Part shown: positions 44,700 to 55,737 of the stretch, in pieces
Numbering within the stretch: position 1 is the first letter of the stretch
Layout: every line of letters begins with the position of its first letter
The notes under the pieces: generated by a model
What the model saw: only the letters and a program-made list of their open reading frames with translations
Database searches by the model: none
What the model was told of the DNA's origin: nothing
NCBI GenBank assembly: GCA_015178975.1
Contig: WHVD01000291.1
Location: forward strand, 1 to 64,000
Origin: Hysterangium stoloniferum
Lineage: Eukaryota; Basidiomycota; Agaricomycetes; Hysterangiales; Hysterangiaceae
DNA: 64,000 nucleotides
Direction: 5' to 3'
Position numbers and translations under genes: made by a program

Positions 44700-47600
44700 A
44701 GGATTGTACTATAGAACTGGAATCAGCTCGACTATTACCAGTTTCTGTTGGTGATCTTATTGGTGACCAATGGATAATTGAGGGAGTTGTGCTGTAGAAT
44801 GACAATGGGAGTATACTAGCCGCTCCCACCACTGCTATCTCTAGAAAATGCACCGCGATACCTCTCACTAACCTCTCTCTGACACCAAGAATCATTTGAT
44901 GAGGGGAAACCATTGGATTAATTCACGACGCAAAGGAATGGGCTCAGATGCCTAGATCTTCAACTGAGAAAGCATCAATGCAGTCAATGGCTACCAAGAT
45001 CGCTCACCTCGTGGAGAGCCTATTGAGAATAGCAGAGGACCGTGTCCTTAATCCTCAACCTTCCGGACAGCCTCTAGAATGGGAACTTGCAGACGATTTC
45101 GACCCAGCAGGCCCTAAAATGTCAGAGGTCACCACCATGGAAACATTTTGAGCAGAGGACCTACATAAGTTGGTCAATTTAGGTCCTGACATTCCTGCTG
45201 ACATCTCCCACCTGGAGTGAGTACTGACTAAGAATGTTCAAGCCTTCAGAGTAGATGGACGTTTAGGACAAGTAGACGTGAAAGTCAATGTCCCGTTGAA
45301 AGAAGGTGTGCAACCTATTTTGATGTCAATGTTTCCAACTTCCCCAGCTAATTGGAAGGTCATCGATGAGCAAATGGATACTTGGTTTTAGCAGGGAGTA
45401 ATCGAACTGTCCAAAAGTCCTTGGGGGGTGCCAGCCTTCGTTGTCTATCATAATGGGAAACTGAGAGTGGTGATTGACTATAGAAAATTTAATAGCCTAA
45501 CAGTTCCCAACGAATTCCTGTTGCCACACCAGTCCAAAATCATGCAAGCACTTTCAGGATCCAACATCTTATCTTCCTTTGACGCATTAGCCAGCTTCAC
45601 TCAATGTGAAATGTTAGAAGAAGATAAACCAAAGACCGCTTTCAGATCCCATCGAGGACTGTGGCAATTCAGGTGAATGCCCTTTGGACTTCGTAATGGA
45701 CCCTCTATATTCCAGCGAGTTATGGAAACTGTACTTGCACCCTACCTATGGATATTCTGTCTCGTTTATATGGATGACATCGTGATCTTTTCTAAGACAT
45801 GGGACGATCATTTAGAGCATCTAGATTAGGTTTTACAAGCCATAATTGCAGCGGGAATCACTTATGTTGGGTATAACTCGATTCTATTACTAGGTCATAA
45901 GGTGTCTAGACTCGGTTTTTCGACCCACCAAGAGAAGGTCACCACCATACTGGAACTAGCTACACCTTCCAGGATAGCAGATCTTCAATGCTTCTTAGGG
46001 ATGGTTCTATACTTTTCAGCTTATATACCATTTTATTCCTGGATAGTTGCCCCGCTCTTTAATCTCTTAAAGAAAGGAGTCCGTTGGACTTGCAATTCAG
46101 AATGCTCCAGTACTTGGACACCCCGTGAGTGGCATGCCATATTGGTTATACACGGACACTTCGGACTTCGGACTGGGATGTTGTCTTCAACAAATACAGA
46201 AAATGATGCTCAGGGATCTAAAGAACACTAAAATCTACACCCAAGCAAGATCAGCCTTCGATCAATCTCGAGAGGTGCCCATTTTCATTACTCGTTATAA
46301 AACCAAGGAGCCAGAATTCACTTGGACAGATTCCTGGGCCTCAGATTTTGACGACACCAGTGTCACGGTTGAGCATATCATTGCATATTGGAGCTGCATG
46401 CTCAAGAAAGTGGAATGTAATTATTCAGCTATGGAGCGAGAGGGATTAGCTGCTAAGGAGGGACTAGTCCATTTCCAGCCCTTTATCGAAGGAGAACAGA
46501 TCCTTTTAATCACTGACCATGTAGCATTACAATGGGCCAGATCTTATGAGAATACCAATTGCCGACTGGCCGCATGGGGGGTGGTATATGCTGCATACCC
46601 CAGTCTGGAAATCTTACATCGAGTGGGGCGGGTACACAGCAATATTGACCCACTGTCTAGACTTCCTTGAGTACCTGATTGTACCAGTCCCATGAGAGAC
46701 AACCTCTTACCAATCGTAGTGGATTCTCACAACTGGAATGACAACGAGACATTATGGGAGAACAAAACAGGGGAAAAGGCCATCTTCCTCACTCACCATG
46801 AGTTAGTCGAATCAGTTGGGACAATGGAAGAGGTCCCCCAAATGAAATGGGATTTAAACAACCTCCCCAGAAATGACGAAATTGACGAGGCAACCTTTAA
46901 TCTCTCGAACCCCCAATTGCTCATAGAAATCGATGAGAATTATGTCAAGAAATTTGGTGACAGATATCAGAAAGATCCCGCCTTCAGAAATCATTAAGCC
47001 ACCAATCCCATTTCCCCAAATATGGTAGCTACCCCCTCACACTATTTCATCGGCAAGAATAAGCTATTAAGCTCATGCAGGCAGTCACAGACTTTTTCGA
47101 TTGATGAAGGATCGGTTTTTCTGGCCAAGGATGTTACAGGACTGCGTGGCATATGCTTGCAGCTGTGACATATGCCAGAAAACTAAGGTTGATCATTCAG
47201 CTCAACAGGGAGCTCTTCGACCCGCGGATGTACCCTTAAGGCCATTTGAGGTTGTCTCAATGGACCTGATTACTGGATTGCCTCCTTCTACAGAGGGTGC
47301 CTACTCGGCCATCTTCATCACTGTGGATAAACTCACGTGTTTCTTAATTTGCGAGCCCATGACTTCAGATCTATCCGCAGAAGGATTCGTGTGAATCTTT
47401 GTGAATAAAGTAGCCGCTCCTTTTGACTTACCCTCAAGGATAATCTGTGATTGAGACAAAAGATGGACTTTTAGGTTCTGGAGAGAAGTCTGCAAGGTAT
47501 ACAGAAGCGCCCTCGTGGTATCTTCATCTCATCATCCTCAAACTGATGGACAAATGGAGAACGCCAATGCCATCATTGAGCAAATGCTCAGAGCGTACTG

Positions 47601-48345
47601 TGCTTCTTTGAAAGAGGAATGGTCTAAATGGACTCAGGTAGTGGCTCATACCTACAATTTGATGGTTCAGAGTTTAATGAGTTATGCACCAGCCTTTTTG
47701 CTTATGGGATACCTACCGAGAGGAATGTCTCACTACCTAGGAGGGGACGACCCCATGGTTCCCAGGGAATTGTCCGATAGCCCTTTAGCCGACAATGGAT
47801 TTTAGAATTGGAAAACCATCAACAGGTGGCGTGGGATTCGATTGTGTGCGCACGAGAAACACAAGCTCACAGCTACAATATGAAAAGAAGACCGGTGGAA
47901 GATATCCCAGAAGGAGATTATGTCCTAATCAATCCCCATTCCCTCGAGCTTGTCAAAGCTAAAGGACCTGGGAGGAAACTTATACAGAGACAGATAGGGC
48001 CATTCGAGGTTTTGGAGAAGATCAATCCTCAAGTCTTTCGACTCTGCATTCCCTTGGAATACCAACTACACCCAGTGATCAACCGAGACCATCTTAAAAA
48101 GTACCATCTCTCCCCTAAGGAATTTGGATCAAAGAAGCTACTCGAGAATCCTCGGGAACTAGACTGTAATGACAAGGAGTACAAAGTAGAAGCTATAGTG
48201 GGACACAAAAAGCATTGAAATTGACTCCTGTTCCAAGTTCGATGGAAAGGGTATGGACTGGAAGAGGACACCTGGTTAAATGGCAACGACCTTCGTAATG
48301 TGCCCGCTCTTCTCAGAGCTTACGAAACTATTTACCGAATTTAAC
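44700..48345 (+). pseudogene. Ty3/Gypsy chromovirus pol, decayed
   Basis: Retrotransposon polyprotein remnant in several frames. In order: a pre-RT region (about 44900-45250); reverse transcriptase with VIDYRKFNSLT, MPFGLRNGPSIFQRVM and the LVYMDDIVIFS core (45260-45900); LGMVLYFSAYIPFYSWIVAP; RNase H with YTDTSDFG (46140) and ITDHVALQWAR; integrase with CSCDICQKTK, VSMDLITGLPPS (Asp), and HHPQTDGQMENANAIIEQML (Asp/Glu region, 47525-47600); then QRQIGPFEVLEKI and a chromodomain with EYKVEAIVGHKKH and VRWKGYGLEEDTW (48170-48345). At least eight stops or frameshifts break it. No gag or 5' LTR precedes it; it begins soon after the minisatellite. Confidence 0.9.
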
Positions 48346-48537
48346 AATCATTTCACCATTTCATGACAACAACACTGTTTATTTACTTTAACTCTACTCC
48401 TTACTATTCACCCCCCTTGGCCTTTTACCCCAATAACCGAGCAGAGCTTGAATTTAATATAAAAACGTAAAACTGCTAAAAGAAAATTTTATCCCCCTAT
48501 CTCTTACCTCCACGTCAAACTCTCAAACTAGTACACT

Positions 48538-50995
48538 ATGTCGCAGGACCAACAACCCAAACCCAAATTCCCCAATTTCAAAAGAATACTGCGACCCCAA
48601 CCTATTAATACTTCTACCACATTGTCTTGTACTGAAAACGTCGAGCATGGTATGGGTCATTCTGGGATGCCATCATCGATGCATCCCACCTTGCAGGACA
48701 ATGCGACAGGCACCTCCATCAACTTGGGAAGCAGCACCACTTTCACTCCATATACTCCTCCTCCCAGACCCCGACTCCCCAATTTCAAAATATTACCTCG
48801 ACCTCAAATGGCAGTTTCCCTTCCCTCACCACCTCGAACAGAAATTGTCGAGTGCCTGGGGGAAGCCTCTTCGTCCACATACCCTATGCGGATGGACCCC
48901 ATTCCTTGGGGGGCTCCCTCAGGAACATGGAGTGAAACCCCCCCATCCCCTCATAGTATCTTCCCTTCCACCGAGGAGATCAGGAAGAAACAACAGTCCG
49001 AGGCTTTCTCTATGCAGGTTCAGGAGGAATTGAAAACACTTAAGAAGAAGAGGAGAGAGGAGTACTTAGAAGGACAGCGAAAGAGGGGTGCTAGGGATAA
49101 TGTCCCCTCAAAGGAGACACGGTGGGAATGGAGGAGAATGGTAGGAAAGGGCAATCCTTCAATCATCACTCCCCCCCCAGGCCATAAATGGATGGATTTC
49201 ATTGAAATAGATTGCAGTGATGGGGGTATGTTATGTTTGGAGTGTAGGACAGAAACGCAAGAAAGGAAAGGACAGGGTCACCTTCTATAATTGGGACAAA
49301 GTATGGAGGATCAAGCTACAAAGCATTGCATTGCGACGTGGGGATGGAGTCACATTACCTCCCAGACCTCCTTCCCAACGTGGACCTCAGGAATGAACCT
49401 ACTGGATGGGACCCATTGACTTCTCATCCGATTCGGAGGATGACTGATCATGCTACCCCATCTACGACAGCAAGTACCTCAGCGCTGATTGCCACAAAGG
49501 GTTTTCACTTCCGGACAACATTCACTTCTTCATGAGTGACCCTAATCAACGACGAAAACTGCCAACTTCCATCAGAGTCTGGAGGGGGTATCGTCCAGCC
49601 GATCCTGCGATGCCACCCAGCTCCACTCATCTCCCTCCACCTCTGTTCAGAGTTGCTGGGAGGTCGTGAACCATCAACTGGTCTGCCTTCTCTTCCCCCC
49701 ATACCGTTGCCCCTCCTCCCAGCAGAATCTTCCCCCATGCCACTGCCTTCACCTGCACCCAAGCCCTCTCCAGCACTGCAGTCAACCCCACCCCTCTGCA
49801 TGACCCCTGAGCCCCTTGTCATCACCTGCTCTACCCCGGCACCAATCTTCCCACAGTGTTGGATGCTTCCCTGGTTCCCTTGCCAGCACGGAGCCCACCT
49901 CCCGTCTCTCCCTGCTCACCTTGTGTTTCTCTGGGGAGCCCCATTCATCAACCCAATACTATGTTGATGGATGTCGATCACCCTGTCCAGGACTTCCTCA
50001 CGGTGCCTTCCTCGGTCATGGAGGAGGTCCTTGAGGCACCTCCCTCAGCCATGGATGTCTTTGAGGAACCCCCCCCCCCACCACAGAGGTCTTCAAGGAA
50101 CCTCCCCCAGCCATGGAAGTCTTCAAGCAGCCTCCCCCATTAAGCGAGAAAGCGAAGGGGAAGTGGAGAGCTGACATTCAGGTGGATGGGCCCCTTGATC
50201 CTTTCCTGGCTGACCCCATTTGTCGCCCCCCATCACAGCCGCCCTCTTCCCCTCACTCTCGGGACGCTGCCGGCTTGGCTCGTTTCTTACAGACCGGTTG
50301 GATGCACATGTCCATCAACTACCACTCCAACATTTTCATGGTGGGATGCACATTAACGCACCTGGGGCCAACCTTGTAGCACCCCCTTCTTAAAGGACAT
50401 GTCCAAGGGTATAGCAGAGCTCGAACATTGTTGGATTGCATGGGTTCCTTTTACTTGTGCATCAACAATCCTCAGGAACAGCTGCAATTAGCAGAGGATA
50501 TCGAGCGGGTTGAGCTCTCCATGTTTCGGTCCCCGCTTGTCAATTCCTCCTGTATCCTTCCTGAGCACATGCCAATCCACTCGACCATCAACCTAGTTGA
50601 CCTGTTGGAGCATCTGTTGTTGGATTCCGATGCCCTGGGAGGACTCCCCCCTGGTGGAGACGCAAGCTGCGCGCCTCTTCTCACCCCTGCCTTGCCATAC
50701 TACACCCCCGGCCTCCTCTCATCACTCGCCTCACTGACACCTCTGCTGACCACATTCACACCATCATTCACACATGCCAGAAGGCCTACGGCCATTGGGT
50801 CTCTTCAATCCAGAAACTGGATGGGTTGACATCTGCCAGCAACATTTCAAAATGGGAAGACATTGCCCTCTCCTTTCGTGCCAAGCATCTTGCCTGGGGA
50901 AATGCTATCCTGCACCTCAGAGGTTCCTCGCAGGATGTATAGGGAGGAGTTCCAAGTGTCCTTCACCACCTTCTTTGACATAGCTCTTCGACCTG
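48538..50995 (+). pseudogene. Extra ORF downstream of Gypsy pol
   Basis: After a 190-base gap comes a 250-codon frame (48538-49290) with two PNFK repeats near residues 12 and 80, a Pro-rich part, then a basic helical stretch with QVQEELKTLKKKRREEYLEG and RWEWRRMVGKG. Coding-like sequence continues in shifted frames through a Pro/Ser-rich region to KWEDIALSFRAKHLAWGNAI and EEFQVSFTTFFDIALRP near 50990. The block ends in a polypurine tract before the putative 3' LTR, so it belongs to the element. The late position could suit a relocated gag-like or accessory protein. The family is not recognised. Confidence 0.55.
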
Positions 50996-51003
50996 GGGGG
51001 CAC

Positions 51004-51640
51004 TGTGAGAGGTATGGCAAAATATGCTCAGGAAATATAGTCTGGATAAGCCCATACTATATTCCCATTATTATTTCTTCTTTCTCTCTATTCTATTATA
51101 CACTTATATTAGTTCGACAACCTATGTATACGGCACATCGACTCTTGTGGGCACATACATGCCAGACTCATGTATTCTAGCGCCCGTAATTAGAACTCAG
51201 ACACTTTTTACCCTGCAACCACAACTTACCCAGACACCCAATTAGTGTCCTGTAAGTTGTGATTGGGGTATCGTCTCGACCGTCACAGATGGCCTTCAAC
51301 TATCTACACAATCTGAGTTTCAAACTGTACCAGTCAAAACTCCACCTATGTATATCTCAATCTGCATGGACCACATCCGCGCTACTCTATTATTCAACTC
51401 TTGTTATTCTTTCTACACTCGAGCAGTCATTCGGAATCGCACCTAACGGTTGATTCCCTTTATTCGTCTTAGCTATCTACTCTACTTTAGATAGTCACTT
51501 CACTCAGACATATTGAACTAAGTAGTCAATACTCATTCAGCATGTATTAGACTTAGACAGTCAATACAACTATGTGTCATACCTAAACGGTTGATATTCT
51601 TCATATATAGAATGGTTAGAACTTCCACCACTCTTCACAC
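51004..51640 (+). mobile_element. Putative 3' LTR of the Gypsy element
   Basis: A CTGGGGGGCAC polypurine-like tract ends at 51003 and the next bases are TGTGAGAGGTATGG, a plausible LTR start. The region is AT-rich and gene-free, with repeated ACGGTTGAT and AGTCAATAC motifs. The right end is uncertain (a CA near 51637), and no 5' partner exists in the window, so the call is inferential. Confidence 0.4.
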
Positions 51641-51719
51641 CTATTGGGCATGCATTGCATTTGCCAATGCATGCATGCGCTGCACCTGTTCCCAGCATGC
51701 TGTGCCTGATTGGACATGC

Positions 51720-52510
51720 ACCCTGCTCTGATCAGCCCCTCCAGTTGGTGCATGTCCCCTTTCCTTCTCTCTTTGACCTCCTCTCTTTCCTCCAGGATTT
51801 GTGTCCCCATTCCTTCTCTCTTCACCCCTCTGTCTTTCCTCCAGATGGTGCATATACCCTTTCCTTCTCTCTTCATCCTGCCCTGATTGGGACCCTCTCT
51901 CTTTCATCCAGTCACTGCATCTACTGTTTCCTCCAGCCGGTGCATCTACCATTGTGGGGGTGCATGGGTGTTGTCTCTTTGTCCTCTGATCAGCCTCCCC
52001 TCTTTCCTCCAGCCAGTACATGTACTGCTCCTTCTCTCTTCACCCCTCTCTTTCCTCCAGCCAGTGCCTGTACTGCTCCTTCTCTCTTTGCCCCTCCCTT
52101 CATCCTCCTCTAATTGGCCTCCTCTTTCCTCCAGCTGGTGCATGTACCCTTTCCCTCTCCCTTCGTCCCCCTCTCTCTTTCCTCAAAGAGGTGCATCTAC
52201 CATTTCCTTCTCTCTTCATCCTCCTCTGATGGGCCTCCTCTCTCTTTCCTCCAGCCGGTGCATGTACTGTTTCCTTCTCCCTTCATCCTCCTTTCTTTTC
52301 TCCAGAGGTGCGTGTACCCTTTCCTCCTCCCTCCGTCCTGCTCTGATCGGCCCTCTCTCTCTTCCCTCCAGGTGGTTTGTGGACCCTTTCCTTCTCTCTT
52401 CTTCTTGCCCTGATCGGCCTCCACTCTCCTCCAGCCAGTGCATGTGATTCTCTCTTTCATCCAGGAGGTGCATGTACTGTTTCCTTCTTCCTCCGTCCCC
52501 CTCAGATGTT
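51720..52510 (+). repeat. Pyrimidine-rich minisatellite
   Basis: Degenerate units of about 60-70 bases built from CTCTTTCCTCCAGCCGGTGC, TTCCTTCTCTCTTCATCC and CTGATCGGCC-like pieces. Strand asymmetry is extreme, with C and T dominating the plus strand. Long frames on both strands are artefacts of the repeat. Between 52510 and 52667 is a short unique stretch before duplication copy 2. Confidence 0.8.
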
Positions 52511-54500
52511 CATCTGCAGAAGATATAACAAAAAAAAATGCGAGAAGTTGTCACAAACGCAACCCAGCGGTCACAAACGGCTGAAGAACAATAATGTTAC
52601 ACATATGGAAACACTGTGACATGTGTGGGAAAATTATGTAATCAGTGTGTGCGCATGAACCTTGTGATGCGCAAGAATATTACATTAGCATATATGCTAC
52701 AATGGAAAGTAGTAGAAACTCCTGGAATATTCCAGCAGATTCTAGGTAAAATAGCTAAAAATAGGTAAAACAAGTAGCTAGAACATTCTCCCATGTCTCA
52801 GATTTTACTGTATATAAGGAGCTCTGCTCCACCACTGAAATATAACTCAATTTACTATACCATATCTGTGTGTTAATGCAGCAAGCAGCTTAGTCAGGAT
52901 CCCTGCCACCTCTAGTTGAGCTTCTGGTACAATCCTACCCCCTTGCCAGTCGAGCTTCTGGTAATAATCTTATACCCTTGTCACCTCTAGTTGAACTTCT
53001 GACAAGAGTTCTGTTCCCCTTTGCCACCTCTTAGTTGAGTAGCTGGCTATCCTTTATTACTTATCCACCTCTAGTTGAGTTGTTGGTTATCAATTAAAGT
53101 AATAAATACTTTAGGTTATATTGAGATTAGAAATACATATATTCTAATTTCTACCCGCTTTTTGGCATAAATAAATACTGAGAATATTTTTGCAAGATCC
53201 TTAAGACTACATTAAGATCCTGATAAGTTAGTATCACAGTAGACCCTGTAGGTTAGTGTAAATAAAGCCTATATTAGCCAAATAGTGTTTTATTCTATAT
53301 CTAATCTTTTGGCCTGTTTATAAACATTTTTACTGTTTGATAAATAGTATAAAATATATATAAACTAGCTAAAATCGAAGTCAAATCTAGTTTTGGAATC
53401 AGTGAATTGTTATTCATATTTTAGTAGTTGTTTTCATAGAAAAAGAACAGCTTGCAAAAGCAGCTCTCAAAACCTTCTTTGCAAAGTAGGGTGCATATAT
53501 TCAAGTAAACTCTTGACTTCAAGGGTGCTAAGTCTATTCAGGCTGCCACTGATTAATATCAAATACTTAAATTATTTTACCTTGCAGTGAATTGAGTATT
53601 TGCACATTTTGATAGAGCACTGGACTCCTTTTTCAGAAGATAGTATTAAAACACATGTCAAATGTAAAACTTAACTTTATTTTACTTCTCTTCTAAGGTT
53701 TGAACCTTCAATAAGAACTTTATTTAGTTCTCCCTTTAGTAGAAATATCCTAAGATGTACATAGTTAGACCCCAGTTTCAATATCTTAGGATTTCCACTA
53801 AATACAAGTGTGATATTCTTAAGTCATTAGAACTTCCATTCTCCCACTCCTGATCTTGCCCTCTCTCTTGTTTCTTTTTGTGTTTTGGTAGCCGTGTTAG
53901 TGTTGCCCTAACAATAACACTGTATTGACTATCAAAGTACAATACAGGTAAAAAGGGGGATTTGTTGCCATAAGCAACTGTAAGGCAGCTGGAGGCCATT
54001 AAGATGGGGAATAGGAATTGACCTTTACAGTACAATTTCAGACTGAATAAGTCCAATGAAATGGGATAAAGGTAAGGGTGGTTCACAAGAAAGAATTGAA
54101 AGGTGCAAGGAGATGTTGGTAGCCATGAGTGAGTTGGAGTGGTGAGATCTGAGCTTCAACTGTAAGTATGAAGCTAAGAGTAATATGCAAAGTTTAACTT
54201 GTAGCCATTTGAGATGGCTGAGATGATACCACAATCATGGCTTGCAGGATACTTCAAAAGGGTGTCTTGGGCAAGTTGTGGTTATGGGGTAAAAGTGTCT
54301 AAATTCCAAGTTATGCCCACTAGTGTACATTATGTTCCACAAGAGTCTATGTACACACAGGTGTACATAGATATTTGAATTAATACAAACTAATATAAAT
54401 GAAAATATGGGAAATATAATAAATGAAACCACTAAATTTCCTAGAGAGGGGTACCCCTCACAGCATCTGGCCCTGAAAAAAACTTGCAAAAAGTTTCCTT

Positions 54501-54722
54501 GGCCCTTTTGAGATTATATCACAAGCTGGCTCACTTTCTTCAACTCTCTGACTTCCTGATAATATGGAAGCAGTCCACCCTGTTTTCCACATTTCCATGT
54601 TGGAAACTTGTGTTCCGAACACTATCTTAGAAGGTATTCAACCTCAGCCTCCTCCAGTCATTATTGATGGAGAACCCAAATTTGAAGTTTCCAAGATTTT
54701 AGATTCCAAGATTGACAATTAA
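54501..54722 (+). pseudogene. Gypsy pol C-terminal relic, copy 2
   Basis: Same remnant as at 1837-2058 inside the second duplication copy. The open stretch is 54564-54722 with the VHPVFHISML and DGEPKFEV motifs kept. It adds no domain beyond copy 1. Confidence 0.75.
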
Positions 54723-54860
54723 TCCTTACCCTAGTAAACCTGGACTTTTATCATCACTTCAACTTCCAACATTCTGACATTTTCCACCATCTGGCTCATT
54801 TCTTCTCTTACAGAATCTTACAAGTTCATGCCAATACTCTTGCAAGTCAAGATTATTCAA

Positions 54861-55277
54861 TTAATTTAAATTTTCCTTCAAAGTCTCCACTTCTCTGAAT
54901 TTTGGGTCCTCAGCTACAAATTCCATCTCCTCCTGAACCTCCTCATTATTTTCTGGCCTCCTCTGAAACTCCATTCTTTCCTCAAGCTCCATGATGACTC
55001 CATTTTCCAACCTGGAACCTTCTCCTCCCAGCTCTTCCCATGTATATTTTTCAGTCACTGCCATAACACCAATACTGACCATCACCTTTTCCAAGATCTC
55101 ATTCTGTCTCCAGAATTTTTGATCCATTGGCCTAAAACCCTGGATCTGGCTATTGACCATCACTTCCCATACTTTCAATAATTCTATGGCAATTTGAAGC
55201 ATGACATTTACATTCTCCTGCAGAAGATTCTCATCATGAAGATCACACATCTCCTGTGTGCTAGGTTTAGTTTCCAA
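54861..55277 (-). CDS. Hypothetical acidic ORF, 138 aa, copy 2
   Basis: Copy of the ORF at 2197-2613. The two products differ at two positions, Leu to Phe in the middle and Val to Phe near the C-terminus. Same Glu-rich, coiled-coil-like C-terminal half and same uncertainty about whether it is expressed. Confidence 0.3.
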   Translation of the reverse strand: METKPSTQEMCDLHDENLLQENVNVMLQIAIELLKVWEVMVNSQIQGFRPMDQKFWRQNEILEKVMVSIGVMAVTEKYTWEELGGEGSRLENGVIMELEERMEFQRRPENNEEVQEEMEFVAEDPKFREVETLKENLN

Positions 55278-55299
55278 TGCTCTGGTGTAGAGAGTTCAA

Positions 55300-55737
55300 T
55301 TGGAAAGTAACCTATATGGCTATAGTTTCAAGTCACATCACAAGCACAAATTCTTATATATACTTTGGCACTCAAGACAACTTCTACACAGCCAAATCAG
55401 TTTCATCAATCAGACGTGCAAAAGCTCCATCATGTTCAACACTGCATCATCCTCCAAAGTAGTCCTCAGTTCCTACTCGAAACCGACTCCTCACTCCCTA
55501 ATAGAACTTGAAGAAGTAACATCTCAATTCTTTTCATGCTCAGACATCATACATGAGCCCGAACCAGCCTATTCAAACACCTCAAAAGAAACCATTGTTA
55601 CCTCCATCAAAAAGGTATTCAATCCCCATATGCTCCAGACGATCCTGTCTTTATTTGTCTATATAATAACTCCCATGAACTCTTCCACTATCAATTCAAT
55701 CAAGTACTCTGGTGAGAGTCAGAAGGGAGTCAAGTAG
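55300..55737 (+). CDS. Hypothetical ORF, 145 aa, broken in copy 1
   Basis: An open frame of 145 codons starts 22 bases from the start of the divergent acidic ORF. The protein is Ser/His-rich at the N-terminus with a hydrophobic stretch near residues 110-130. No family is recognised. In duplication copy 1 the matching frame (2636-2848) stops after 70 codons because of one extra A near 2820, so the two copies differ in coding potential. It may be non-coding. Confidence 0.25.
   Translation: MESNLYGYSFKSHHKHKFLYILWHSRQLLHSQISFINQTCKSSIMFNTASSSKVVLSSYSKPTPHSLIELEEVTSQFFSCSDIIHEPEPAYSNTSKETIVTSIKKVFNPHMLQTILSLFVYIITPMNSSTINSIKYSGESQKGVK

Noticed and set aside
51616..52473. Long overlapping open frames on both strands
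   Set aside because: They lie entirely in the pyrimidine-rich minisatellite; low stop density comes from composition and repeat length, not coding.
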